From Candidatus Euphemobacter frigidus (GTDB lineage: Bacteria; Auribacterota; Erginobacteria; Erginobacterales; Erginobacteraceae), in the NCBI GenBank assembly GCA_030765805.1, contig JAVCDH010000108.1:1-38892 (forward strand): DNA of 38,892 nucleotides, given 5' to 3'. Shown here piece after piece: positions 1 through 7,841 of this stretch. The notes below the pieces were generated by a model. The model had not been told where the DNA came from, did not search any database, and saw only the letters and a list, made by a program, of their open reading frames with translations. The position numbers and the translations under genes are program-made. Numbering within the stretch: the stretch's first letter is position 1; each line of letters begins with the position of its first letter.

Positions 1-2
1 AT

Positions 3-266
3 AGAAGTTTTCTGGGCCTCGTTAAGCTCCCCCCTGCCGCCCTTCCGGTCGGCCTACGGCCTCCCTCCAGGGCGGCAGGGGGGGACCCAGGGGGTAAACC
101 ATGTACCAGTGTGTTCCCGGCGGCCACCATATTTGCGCTGTATAAGAAATACAATAAAGGTTATTATTTCCGCTTGCCCTATATCTGGCGACGGCTGGGA
201 AAAAGTTTGCGCGCCGGCCGCCTGCTCAGCGACATCAAAGGGGCTTTAACTCTCGTGGCATCGTGA
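3..266 (+). CDS. 3' end of a radical SAM-type protein (partial, cut by window edge)
   Basis: A frame open from the window edge ends at TGA 264-266. Its last ~50 residues (from about 105) read like the basic, aromatic C-terminal tail of cobalamin-type radical SAM proteins (KKYNKGYYFRLPYIWRRLGK), similar in style to the tail of the next gene. The first ~100 bases are mostly a large palindrome (29-83), so the coding frame there may be inserted repeat rather than true protein. It ends four bases before the TTG of the next gene, consistent with one transcript. No catalytic motif is in view, so the family assignment rests on tail composition and context only. Confidence 0.4.
   Translation, partial: RSFLGLVKLPPAALPVGLRPPSRAAGGDPGGKPCTSVFPAATIFALYKKYNKGYYFRLPYIWRRLGKSLRAGRLLSDIKGALTLVAS
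29..83. repeat. Long palindrome, 15-bp perfect arms
   Basis: Bases 29-43 and 69-83 are perfect reverse complements (CCCCCCTGCCGCCCT and its complement) around a 25-base loop that itself holds a small GGCC-tac-GGCC stem. It is GC-rich, unlike the flanking gene tail, and looks like a REP-type or miniature element placed inside or at the edge of the preceding coding frame. Confidence 0.75.
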
Positions 267-270
267 GCAA

Positions 271-1677
271 TTGAAAGCGCAGATCGACAAGCCGGTTCCC
301 CGTAACCAGCCCGGAGGTAGAATCCTCTTTTTAAACCCGCCGAGCGATCAGAAATTGTACCGGGGAATGGTCTGCAACTGGCTCTCCAAGGCCAAGTATG
401 TCTGGAAGCCTTTTGACTTCATTCTGCTCAGCGCCTGGGTGCCTGAAGACGTAGAAGCCATTTACATAGACAGTTTTATCCATCAAGCCAGCTTGACCGA
501 CATCCTGGAGTTCATAGAACGGCACCGGATCACCGCTCTGGTAATGTCGATGTCTTCCATCGTCTGGCGGAACGATCTGGCGATATTGCAGAATATCCGG
601 CGTCGTTTCCCCCGGCTGAGAATAGCGGTTCTGGGCGATATATTTCAGGAAATCGAATTCGCCAGGCAGGTTTTACCCCTGGAGGTCACCGTCATCCGGC
701 ATCCTTTCGATCCCGCCCTGGGCGAATATTTTGCGGATGGCCGATCGGAGAGTCTGTCACTGCTTCAGAGCCTGGAAGAGGGTGCCGCCGAGCTCCCGCC
801 GATAGAGATACGATCCCCGGTTGATCTGCCCCTGCCCCGGCAGCAGGTCTTCCTCAATCCTCATCAGCGCTCGCCTTTTGATAAATATCGCGCGTCCACC
901 ATCGTCAATACCAACTGGAGTTGTCCTTTCGAATGTTCCTACTGTTCCTACTCCTCTCCTTACCTACCCTTCGCCTATCGGAATCCCGAAAGCGTGCTCC
1001 GGGAGCTGGCCTCTCTGAAGGAGTTGAAGGTCAGGGAGATATTTTTCGGGGATGCCACTTTTGGGATGCCCCAAGCCAGCGGGTGGGAGATCTTGCAAGG
1101 GATTGAAGAGAGGGGATTGAAATTCAGCTGGCACTGTTACCTGAGACCGAAAAATGTTTCCGACGAGTTCCTGGCCCTGATGGCGCGCTCCGGCTGCCAC
1201 ACGGTAATCATCGGGGTGGAGAGCAGCCACCCTGAGATGCTGGCCCGTTTCAACCGCCGGATCAACACCCTGGAAATCGACGGTTTTGTCCGGAGCTGCC
1301 ACCGGCTGGGGATGGCAGTCTGCGGGGATTTCATTCTCGGCTTGAACGACTCCCCCGACGACTGGAAACTGCTGACCGATTTCGCCATCGGCCTTAAACT
1401 GGATTACGCCTCTTTTAACATCTACATCCCGATGCTCGGTTCCCGGGAACGGAAACAGGCCATCAAAGAAGGTCGGCTGGAGAGAGGAGCGTGGGGATAT
1501 GATACCACCGGCGCGCGGAAGAGTATGGTAAGACATTCGGAAAATCGGTTAAGATGCGTTCGCCGTTTTTTCGGCCGCCCCGGTTACTGGTTAAAACGCC
1601 TGGTCAAGATTCGCACCTTCGGGGAGGTCGTCATCAAGCTGGAGGAGTTTATTCATCTTTATCTGATAAATCGGTAA
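271..1677 (+). CDS. Cobalamin-binding-type radical SAM protein
   Basis: 468 residues. Residues ~17-160 resemble the N-terminal B12-binding Rossmann-like domain of this family (RILFLNPPSD start), though I see no DxHxxG cobalamin-ligand motif, as is common in this group. The radical SAM [4Fe-4S] motif is C218-PFE-C222-SY-C225, followed by a TIM-barrel region with the typical IIGVESSHPEML and FILGLNDSPDDW segments. The C-terminal tail is basic. Such enzymes do methyl transfer, ring rearrangement or other radical chemistry; the substrate is unknown. The start is TTG at 271, four bases after the preceding stop; the next in-frame ATG would delete the conserved N-terminal strand, so TTG with translational coupling is preferred. 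Confidence 0.85.
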   Translation: MKAQIDKPVPRNQPGGRILFLNPPSDQKLYRGMVCNWLSKAKYVWKPFDFILLSAWVPEDVEAIYIDSFIHQASLTDILEFIERHRITALVMSMSSIVWRNDLAILQNIRRRFPRLRIAVLGDIFQEIEFARQVLPLEVTVIRHPFDPALGEYFADGRSESLSLLQSLEEGAAELPPIEIRSPVDLPLPRQQVFLNPHQRSPFDKYRASTIVNTNWSCPFECSYCSYSSPYLPFAYRNPESVLRELASLKELKVREIFFGDATFGMPQASGWEILQGIEERGLKFSWHCYLRPKNVSDEFLALMARSGCHTVIIGVESSHPEMLARFNRRINTLEIDGFVRSCHRLGMAVCGDFILGLNDSPDDWKLLTDFAIGLKLDYASFNIYIPMLGSRERKQAIKEGRLERGAWGYDTTGARKSMVRHSENRLRCVRRFFGRPGYWLKRLVKIRTFGEVVIKLEEFIHLYLINR

Positions 1678-1961
1678 GATAGATATTCCGGTCAGCCAGG
1701 TACCCTGGCGAAGATTAAACCCGAATTAGCCAGAGCGCCCTGTTTTCTATCTATCGGTTAAGAATAAGCTATGGTTCCTGACGACGGTAAATTCTCTCCA
1801 TCCCGGTTTCGATGATCCCGACTGCCTGTAACGAGACGGAGAAGAAATGGGAATCCTTAGAGGTGGTAAATGGTGAGAAGTCAGCAGTTAGCGGTTCACG
1901 GTGGAATCTTGGTGCTGCTTACCACTTACAGTTTACTGCTTACTCAAATTATTAATACCGT
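1678..1961. other. Gene-free stretch with degenerate short repeats
   Basis: No credible coding frame. Bases ~1875-1952 carry the short phrase family seen again near 22545, 33148 and 35620 (variants of TTACCGATTACTGATTACT; here ACCACTTACAGTTTACTGC). Nothing else recognisable. Confidence 0.5.
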
Positions 1962-2198
1962 TCAAAAGTTGATGCCTGAGTGCACAGTGGCGCTCTGAAC
2001 CCAGATTTTGAGGTTCCCTTCGATCCCCAACTTTTTAAGCCAGTATTTCTTCCAGAGTTCTGGGCTGTACTGCTTGATCATAATCATCTTCGAGAAGTTC
2101 GTGGCGACTTTGTCGGACCAACCCCAGGCGATTCTCTTAAGCCGTCGGTCCACCGGACACGCAAAAGCGCGCCGGTGACCTGTTGACCTGTCCCCCAA
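1962..2198 (-). pseudogene. Orphan C-terminal gene fragment, family not recognised
   Basis: A 78-codon reverse-strand frame. From about residue 8 it has natural protein composition (RRLKRIAWGWSDKVATNF, then KQYSPELWKKYWLKKLGIEG), rich in Trp, Tyr, Lys and amphipathic helix, ending in a normal stop. The first residues fall in a short C-run phrase (2189-2205, CTGTCCCCC) that looks like repeat boundary, so the upstream part of the gene seems lost. I do not recognise the family. It lies between two decayed stretches and is best read as the tail of a deleted gene; a small intact gene is possible but there is no ribosome-binding site at its ATG. Confidence 0.35.
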
Positions 2199-2330
2199 AA
2201 ACCGGTCCAGGTTTTATGTTAGGATTTAGGGCTGGACCACAACCTAAAAGGGAGGTCAGAGTTGACTATGGAAGATCCGGCGACGTCACGGTGACCCGAT
2301 AGAATAATCAAATCAGATCGAGGATAAGGG

Positions 2331-3293
2331 ATGGTTCTCCAGGAAACGGGGGGACCGTCCCTATATGTGACCTTGTACGTCTTTTACTATAAGGCACGGA
2401 CCGGCCTGCCCTTACTCGCGCTCCTGGCGGTCTTTTCCATCCTTGCCCTAAGAATCAATTTTATTCTCCCGGTGCCGAAGCTCTTCTTCCTGATCCACTT
2501 GCCGACCTTTGATCTTTTCCGAAAATGGATTCACTTCTTTCCCCTGGTCAACTTCTCCCTCTCCGCCCTAGCCGCGGTCGGTTTCGCCGCCGTCCTCCGT
2601 TTCTGCCAGGGGCGATCGACCGGGATCTTTTGCCTGCTGGTATCGGTCCCCCTCTTCCTCCAGGTTGCCGACCTGACCGCATACGACCGGAAATACGTTT
2701 CCGAGTTTCGGGATAACACACGGCCGACAAACATGGAAAAAAACTTTTTCAACCGGACTGACTATGCCGGTGTCCACTGGTTCTAGTATAAAAACCGCCA
2801 CCGACTCTACCACACCTGTCCTGAAGCTATTCCGACCGGGGCCTACCTCACTACCAATATAATCGCCGTGGACGGGGGGGAGGAAGAAGAACTGGAGAAG
2901 ATCTGCTCAATCCTCACTATGGGATCAGGTCAAATCGTGATCAATACGCCGATTGAGGGAATGATTCAGGCGTGGAAAAAGATTGAAAATATGCCCTGTC
3001 CCGCAATGGTAAACTCCCGAGGACTTAAAGTCCGGGTGACCGCGCCGGGGGCGGCGCTGCTGGTGACACCCCTTAATTATGATCTGGGGGCACGGGCTTT
3101 TCTTGATGATGAAGAATTTCCGTTGATCAGGGTTAACGGTGCCCTGAGCGGAACAATTATAAAGAAAGGAACTCATCGGGTTACTTTTAAAGTGCCCTGG
3201 GACATCTATTGGCCACTGGTCTGGATTCAATGGTGCTTCTATCTCTTTTTAACTATCTTCTTTATTAAATCCGCTCGCCGGCAAAATCATTAG
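2331..3293 (+). pseudogene. YfhO-like membrane protein remnant with in-frame TAG
   Basis: Two open stretches, 2331-2783 and 2787-3293, share one frame and are separated only by a TAG at 2784-2786; the codons between the stop and the next ATG (2868) read as sensible protein. The first part has three membrane segments and a PTFDLFRKWIHFFPLVNFSLS motif like the FRxxxR/W loop of YfhO proteins. The second holds the typical C-terminal beta domain (APGAALLVTPLNY, then FPLIRVNGALSGTIIKKGTH) and a last membrane helix. Intact relatives are ~750-850 residues; only the last ~320 remain and the N-terminal two thirds is missing, so this is a decayed copy. It overlaps, tail to tail, the intact YfhO-like gene on the other strand by 45 bases. 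Confidence 0.75.
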
Positions 3294-5810
3294 GACGACT
3301 ATTGTAAGTAACCCCAAACCTAAGTAAATGAAACCCTCTTTTACCGCGGCCGGACGGAAAACCCACTCAACCAGATGGTTTCCTTTGGACAGCCATACAC
3401 CCCGTTGAATATAATTAACCGGTACAACCGGCTTCTTCTCTCCATCCACCTTCACCTCCCATCCGGGATAAAAAACATCGGTAGTAATCAACATCCCCAG
3501 AGTTTTTACTTTAACATTGATATCCATTCGGTTAGGATTCGAGAACCAAACCCGGCTGATCTTATTATTGCCCTGCAGATTATCAAAATGTTTTATCCCC
3601 CAGTCTTCACTACCGGGATTGAATGATCTATAATCAGTAACCTGTAAGCGATTCCCCTCTCCAGTCTCGAGCGGCAAGGATCGTTGAATGGAGAGCGGCA
3701 AATGCTTTCTATCTTCCAAAAATGCACCCGCTCTCAGATCACCATTGATTAGTTCATATCTGGCCTGAGCCGGGGAACAGAGTATTATCCGGTTCTGGAG
3801 ATAAACCCGGGGAATGGTAAAACGTAATCGATAATCATACAACTCACCGGGTAGTTTGTTATTGGGAAGTTCGGTCATCGCCGCATACTGCTCCGGCAGG
3901 AGATCGGGTTCTTCCAGCACCATATGCCTCACACTCATGTTCGGAAAAAAACGAGCACCCGGTTTTTCAATGATAAGTTCATACGGATACCCTTCGGTGA
4001 CTTCGGTCAGGGCATCCCGCAGCCGGGGGGCGAGCGGCTTGGAACAGTAGCCCATCAAATATTCACCCCCGTGAAGGGCCGCCATGTGATCAACCATACT
4101 GTTATAGAAAGTAGTTCTTTCCGGCCCGGTTCGGGGCGCGGGGAGATTGGTGAGGAAAGGATAATCACTCTGCCGGTAGAGCGCGGTATCCCGGGGGGAC
4201 CGGTAACGGGTATCTCCTATATCGGGGCATCGGAAGGCAAGAAAATAGGTCATCGAAAAACCGATCAACACGGATTCAAGAGCCGCAGCGGCGATAATGA
4301 TCTTCCCGCGCCAACTCCGGCCGACAAGAAAGATCAATACCGCGGTACCTCCCAGGACCCACGCCAGGTATAGCCCGGGACTGGCGATCAGCCAGGTCCG
4401 ATGATTCGCCCAGACGCGCTGTAATACCAGCAGCCCATGACTCCCCGTTCTGTTCATCTGCCAGGCAGCTCCTATGAAAGTTAAAACCATCAGGGAGGCC
4501 AACAGGCATCGGGAGAGAGACCTTCGGTTATCCAGAAGCGCCTGGCTTGAGATACCCGCCAGCAGAGCAATCCCCAGATGCTCCATGATCCTCCATCTGA
4601 CCGCGTAGGGCAGCCCAAAAACAGGGATTAGCCGGACCAACCCCCGGTAAAGAGGGGAATATCTCCCAGTAACCAATAATAACGAAAACACGAAAAGGGA
4701 GAGACCCGCCCACCACCAAACCCTTCTGGTCTCATCCGTTTTGTCCGGAGCGCTTCTATAATTATAATGGTTCCGCCAGAAAACCACCGAACCTAGAAAG
4801 CAGAGCAGAAGCAGCCAGTATCCTCCCGTGAGATTGCCCTCCACATGCCAGTATGAATGTATCTCCGGCAAACCCAAATCAACGGAGGACCCGGCAGTCA
4901 CGGTCCCAAAAAGATCGGGGACCAGAAGGGTGATCAGGAAACTCCAGGGAGTACTCGACTCGGAGGAAGCGGCCCGGGAAAAACTGACCATGGTTGAATC
5001 CCGATAAATGGCGATCGACTCCTTCATGGACGCCCAATAAGGCCCGGAGAGGAGAAGACCCAGGATAAATATAACCACCCCGGCGACAAGAAGTCTTCTT
5101 GCTTTTACCGGAGACCGGTGCAGGAAAAAGAAAGCGGAGACCAAACCGATTGTCAAAGCCACCGTCAACAAGCTAAAGATAGCGCGCACATCAGTCCCGC
5201 ACGGTCCGATGAAGGCCAGTGAGAAGGCCGCTATAATGCCCATCAGCTTATTGCCGTCCCGGGCATACGCGACAATACCCCAGAGAGCCAGGGGGATCCA
5301 CACAAAAGAATAGATGGTCTGGGGGTCGCTGCTGTTGCCGGTGTAACTTGCTCCGAAGGCATAGACAATGGCAGCAAGGGCGGCCGCCGGGGTCTGGAGT
5401 CGAACAGCTTTATACGCAAACCCATACGCGGCCAAAAGACAGATCAGCCATTGCGCGGCCAGGGGGATTTTGATCAGCCAGGCGTAACTCGAGTCTATGT
5501 TGTCAAGATCGGCAAGGAAATAAAATGGGTATAGCGGCCAATACCAAATCCTGGTGTTAGGGATAAAGTTAATCCTTCCCCCCGCAAAGACGTGGGGGTC
5601 CCAGAGGGGGAAAGCGCCTTTCTGAACACTGCGGGCGTTGTTGTAAAGACGGGGTAAAACTTCGTAATAATCGTCGAAAAAGGTACCCAGCCAGCCGGCC
5701 AGCATCGGCAGCAGGAAAACCGCGAGTACAAAGACCAACCCCAGTGGGATCAGGATCTCCGGCTTGAAATAACGGCGCGTTGGTTTTATTGTCTTAACAA
5801 ATTCCCTCAT
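3249..5810 (-). CDS. YfhO-family GT-C-like membrane protein
   Basis: 853 residues, full length for the family. The N-terminus has a membrane helix (20-42) followed by an acidic FFDDYYEVL loop (D46, D47), the position where GT-C enzymes carry catalytic or metal-binding acids. About a dozen hydrophobic segments follow to ~residue 530, then a large extracytoplasmic region and a beta-rich C-terminal domain (TTDVFYPGWEVKVDGEKKP, VNYIQRGVWL) before a final helix. Family members are thought to transfer sugars from polyprenyl-phosphate donors onto glycans or teichoic acids at the outer membrane face; the acceptor here is unknown. ATG at 5810. It is transcribed away from the small membrane-protein pair at 6037. 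Confidence 0.85.
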   Translation of the reverse strand: MREFVKTIKPTRRYFKPEILIPLGLVFVLAVFLLPMLAGWLGTFFDDYYEVLPRLYNNARSVQKGAFPLWDPHVFAGGRINFIPNTRIWYWPLYPFYFLADLDNIDSSYAWLIKIPLAAQWLICLLAAYGFAYKAVRLQTPAAALAAIVYAFGASYTGNSSDPQTIYSFVWIPLALWGIVAYARDGNKLMGIIAAFSLAFIGPCGTDVRAIFSLLTVALTIGLVSAFFFLHRSPVKARRLLVAGVVIFILGLLLSGPYWASMKESIAIYRDSTMVSFSRAASSESSTPWSFLITLLVPDLFGTVTAGSSVDLGLPEIHSYWHVEGNLTGGYWLLLLCFLGSVVFWRNHYNYRSAPDKTDETRRVWWWAGLSLFVFSLLLVTGRYSPLYRGLVRLIPVFGLPYAVRWRIMEHLGIALLAGISSQALLDNRRSLSRCLLASLMVLTFIGAAWQMNRTGSHGLLVLQRVWANHRTWLIASPGLYLAWVLGGTAVLIFLVGRSWRGKIIIAAAALESVLIGFSMTYFLAFRCPDIGDTRYRSPRDTALYRQSDYPFLTNLPAPRTGPERTTFYNSMVDHMAALHGGEYLMGYCSKPLAPRLRDALTEVTEGYPYELIIEKPGARFFPNMSVRHMVLEEPDLLPEQYAAMTELPNNKLPGELYDYRLRFTIPRVYLQNRIILCSPAQARYELINGDLRAGAFLEDRKHLPLSIQRSLPLETGEGNRLQVTDYRSFNPGSEDWGIKHFDNLQGNNKISRVWFSNPNRMDINVKVKTLGMLITTDVFYPGWEVKVDGEKKPVVPVNYIQRGVWLSKGNHLVEWVFRPAAVKEGFIYLGLGLLTIVVLMILPASGFNKEDS

Positions 5811-6036
5811 CTATACTATCGTATCCATCCGTGATATTATGAAAATCGAGTATCTCTGTCAAATACCGGGACGATAAAAACGACAGGATTTCGATCTGCA
5901 GAACATTGATGATCACGCCCAGAGTTCATTAGAAATTACCTTGAATGATGGCCATCACCAATGCATTATAAAACAGGCATAGCCAATAGAGCTATTAAAA
6001 AAAGTGGGAGCTGGTTCTCGGCACAGGAGAACTCTA

Positions 6037-6606
6037 TTGTTTAGTCTTCGCATTATATTTCTGGGGATAGGACTGTTCCTGGTCGCCTTTGCAAGCCATA
6101 TTGCGGTCTGGCGGATCGTAAAGCCGAGCAAACAGATGCTCTGGCTAACGATTGTGTTCATCGTTTTACCGATCGGCGGTTGGCTGATTTTTTCTGCCGT
6201 CGCGGGGCCGCACTCCGAAGACGGGGCGGGATGGACCGCCACTCCTTTAGACACCTTCCTGATACTGTTGCTGAATCTATTACTCTCCGCGGCATATATT
6301 ATGTCTTATCCCCCCATCCAGGCGGGATGCCCATCACTAAAAATCATTTTAGCGGTGAACGATTCCCGAGCAGAGGGGATGACGGCGGAGGCCATTCACC
6401 GGATTTTCTCGGAAGACATCCTGGTCTCGGAACGACTCGAGGACATGGTTAATGACGGACTGATCTTTGTAAAAAGAGACATAGCTGGTGATGATCTGGT
6501 CTCTTTGAAAAATGAAACCATAGTTATTTCCTGGAAAGGTTATCTGATCGCTCAAATGTTCGCGCTCTACCGACGAATCCTGAACCTGCCTCTTGGAAAG
6601 GGCTGA
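6037..6606 (+). CDS. Membrane protein with C-terminal winged-helix-like domain (first of pair)
   Basis: About 189 residues from TTG 6037, chosen because AGGAG lies at 6025-6029 with a 7-base spacer; an upstream in-frame GTG at 6004 has no such site. Three hydrophobic segments (FSLRIIFLGIGLFLVAFA; LWLTIVFIVLPIGGWLIF; FLILLLNLLLSAAYIM) are followed by ~95 soluble residues whose helices (LKIILAVN, TAEAIHRIF, SERLEDMVNDGLI) and strand-turn-strand (LVSLKNETIVISWKG) look like a winged helix, then a hydrophobic tail helix. No named family recognised. It is two bases upstream of a gene of the same architecture. It may sense or regulate something at the membrane, or the winged helix may bind a partner protein rather than DNA; this is inference. 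Confidence 0.7.
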   Translation: MFSLRIIFLGIGLFLVAFASHIAVWRIVKPSKQMLWLTIVFIVLPIGGWLIFSAVAGPHSEDGAGWTATPLDTFLILLLNLLLSAAYIMSYPPIQAGCPSLKIILAVNDSRAEGMTAEAIHRIFSEDILVSERLEDMVNDGLIFVKRDIAGDDLVSLKNETIVISWKGYLIAQMFALYRRILNLPLGKG

Positions 6607-6608
6607 CC

Positions 6609-7148
6609 ATGCAAGCAGAACCATCTCTCTATTTCGCTCTGGTAACTGTTCTGGCTTTATTGATTCCTTTTACAATGCACTTGTTTTTTCTGCGGGGGTG
6701 TGGCCTATTCAGGGAGACTGAATTGCTCCAAAAAGGCGTGTTCTTCAGCGTGCTCTTCGGGTTGCTGCCCCTGGCGGCATTATGTTACTTCTGGGCAACA
6801 AGGGTTGGATCAAACAGCACCACAGGGGTAATCGTATCCATGTTATACCTGCTTCTGGTCTATATTCTGGCCGGTTACGTGTATTTCCATTTTTTCAACA
6901 TGAGTGAAACCGCCCGGAGGGTTCGCCTCCTGATTGAAAGCTCGAAAACAGGGACCTTGAAAAAGAATGATCTGCCACGTTTGTATCCCCACCAGGATAT
7001 CATCTCAATCCGGATAGAGCGTCTGACGGCTTTAGGCGAACTGCGCTTATCGGGTGATCGGTACGTACTTGGGAATAAAGCCTTGCTGCTCCCGGCAAAA
7101 CTCATTTTTACCCTGCGCCATATCCTTTTTCCTAATGCGGACTTTTAG
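6609..7148 (+). CDS. Membrane protein with C-terminal winged-helix-like domain (second of pair)
   Basis: 179 residues, ATG 6609, two bases after the stop of its partner, so the two are surely co-transcribed. Three hydrophobic segments (LYFALVTVLALLIPFTMHLFF; VFFSVLFGLLPLAALCYFW; VSMLYLLLVYILAGYVYF) precede a soluble tail with helix (TARRVRLLIESS), a short basic linker, helix (DIISIRIERLTALGEL) and strand pair (LRLSGDRYVLG) suggesting a winged helix, then a hydrophobic C-terminal helix. The order of parts is the same as in the upstream gene although sequence identity is low, suggesting ancient duplication or a heterodimer. Function unknown. The stop is followed immediately by a 14-bp stem-loop. 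Confidence 0.7.
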   Translation: MQAEPSLYFALVTVLALLIPFTMHLFFLRGCGLFRETELLQKGVFFSVLFGLLPLAALCYFWATRVGSNSTTGVIVSMLYLLLVYILAGYVYFHFFNMSETARRVRLLIESSKTGTLKKNDLPRLYPHQDIISIRIERLTALGELRLSGDRYVLGNKALLLPAKLIFTLRHILFPNADF

Positions 7149-7192
7149 CCTGGATTATTCAGTAAAATAAAAAATCACCTGAATAATCCAGG
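7149..7192. terminator. Stem-loop between convergent stop codons
   Basis: Perfect 14-bp inverted repeat, CCTGGATTATTCAG at 7149-7162 and its complement at 7179-7192, with a 16-base A/T-rich loop. It starts right after the TAG of the membrane-protein pair (7146-7148) and ends right before the TAA (7193-7195, reverse) of the broken radical SAM gene, so it fits a bidirectional terminator. There is no clear U-tract on either side, so a protein-binding or repeat role is also possible. Confidence 0.6.
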
Positions 7193-7807
7193 TTACCGAC
7201 TGCCTCGGTCCTTCCAGAACATTCGGATCGCATCCAGCAAGCTCAACCCCCTTTCTCTTTCATATCTGAAGAATATTCCCGTTCTGTTCAACAACCGGAA
7301 AAACGGCCGGCACCGAATGCGGATGAGTTTTTCGAACGTCTTATATAGCTTCGGGTAAGCGACGCACCAGTAGGTACATCTTTCACGTTTCCCAGGACCT
7401 CGATCCCCGGGACTTCAAAAACGGAACGGGAAAAAAACAACTGCGGCAGCATATCGAAATCCCGGGGCTTATCGAGCCAACCAAGTTCAAGAGCAACTTT
7501 TTCGATTCCTGTCCCCGGCTGAGGCATCAGCATGGAATGAAGTGCCCAGTTCAATGTTGAACCGTATCGTCTGGAGGGCGTCTTCCGCCGTCTCGCCGGG
7601 GATGCCAAACATATTCGACGTTTGCAGCCGGATTTTGTTCTTCCTCAGGTATCCCGCAGCTCGCCGCAATTCTTCTCTTTGTTTGTGCACTGGTTCGAGA
7701 TTGTCAATCTGGCAATTACAGACATGGCCATACCTCTTGAGATATCCAGCCATTGACATGATTCCGAAATAGGGAAACGCTTGTTTCTGTATAAACAAAA
7801 CATTCAT
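7193..7807 (-). pseudogene. Decayed cobalamin-type radical SAM gene (internal deletion, frameshifts)
   Basis: The reverse strand starts with a good N-terminus (MNVLFIQKQAFPYFGIMSMA, then GYLKRYGHVC), typical of the B12-binding domain, and by residue ~50 passes directly into a late-barrel segment (IRLQTSNMFGIPGETAEDAL). The whole middle including the CxxxCxxC cluster motif, normally ~300 residues, is missing. A first frame change brings the C-terminal part (GTGIEKVALELGWLDKPRDF, LPQLFFSRSVFEVPGIEVLGN) and a second gives CVAYPKLYKTFEKLIRIR and a basic tail ending at TAA 7193-7195. All three pieces lie in the correct order, so this is one dead gene, not separate small proteins. Confidence 0.85.
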
Positions 7808-7841
7808 TGAAAATTTCCGGGAATTCCGAAGCGGCTATTTG

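Noticed and set aside
5941..6000. Promoter TTGAAT...TTATAA before the membrane-protein pair
   Set aside because: The spacing is 19 bases and the match is poor; not strong enough to list as a feature.
7288..7807. Two separate small genes
   Set aside because: Their products are consecutive pieces of one cobalamin-type radical SAM protein in shifted frames, so they form one pseudogene.
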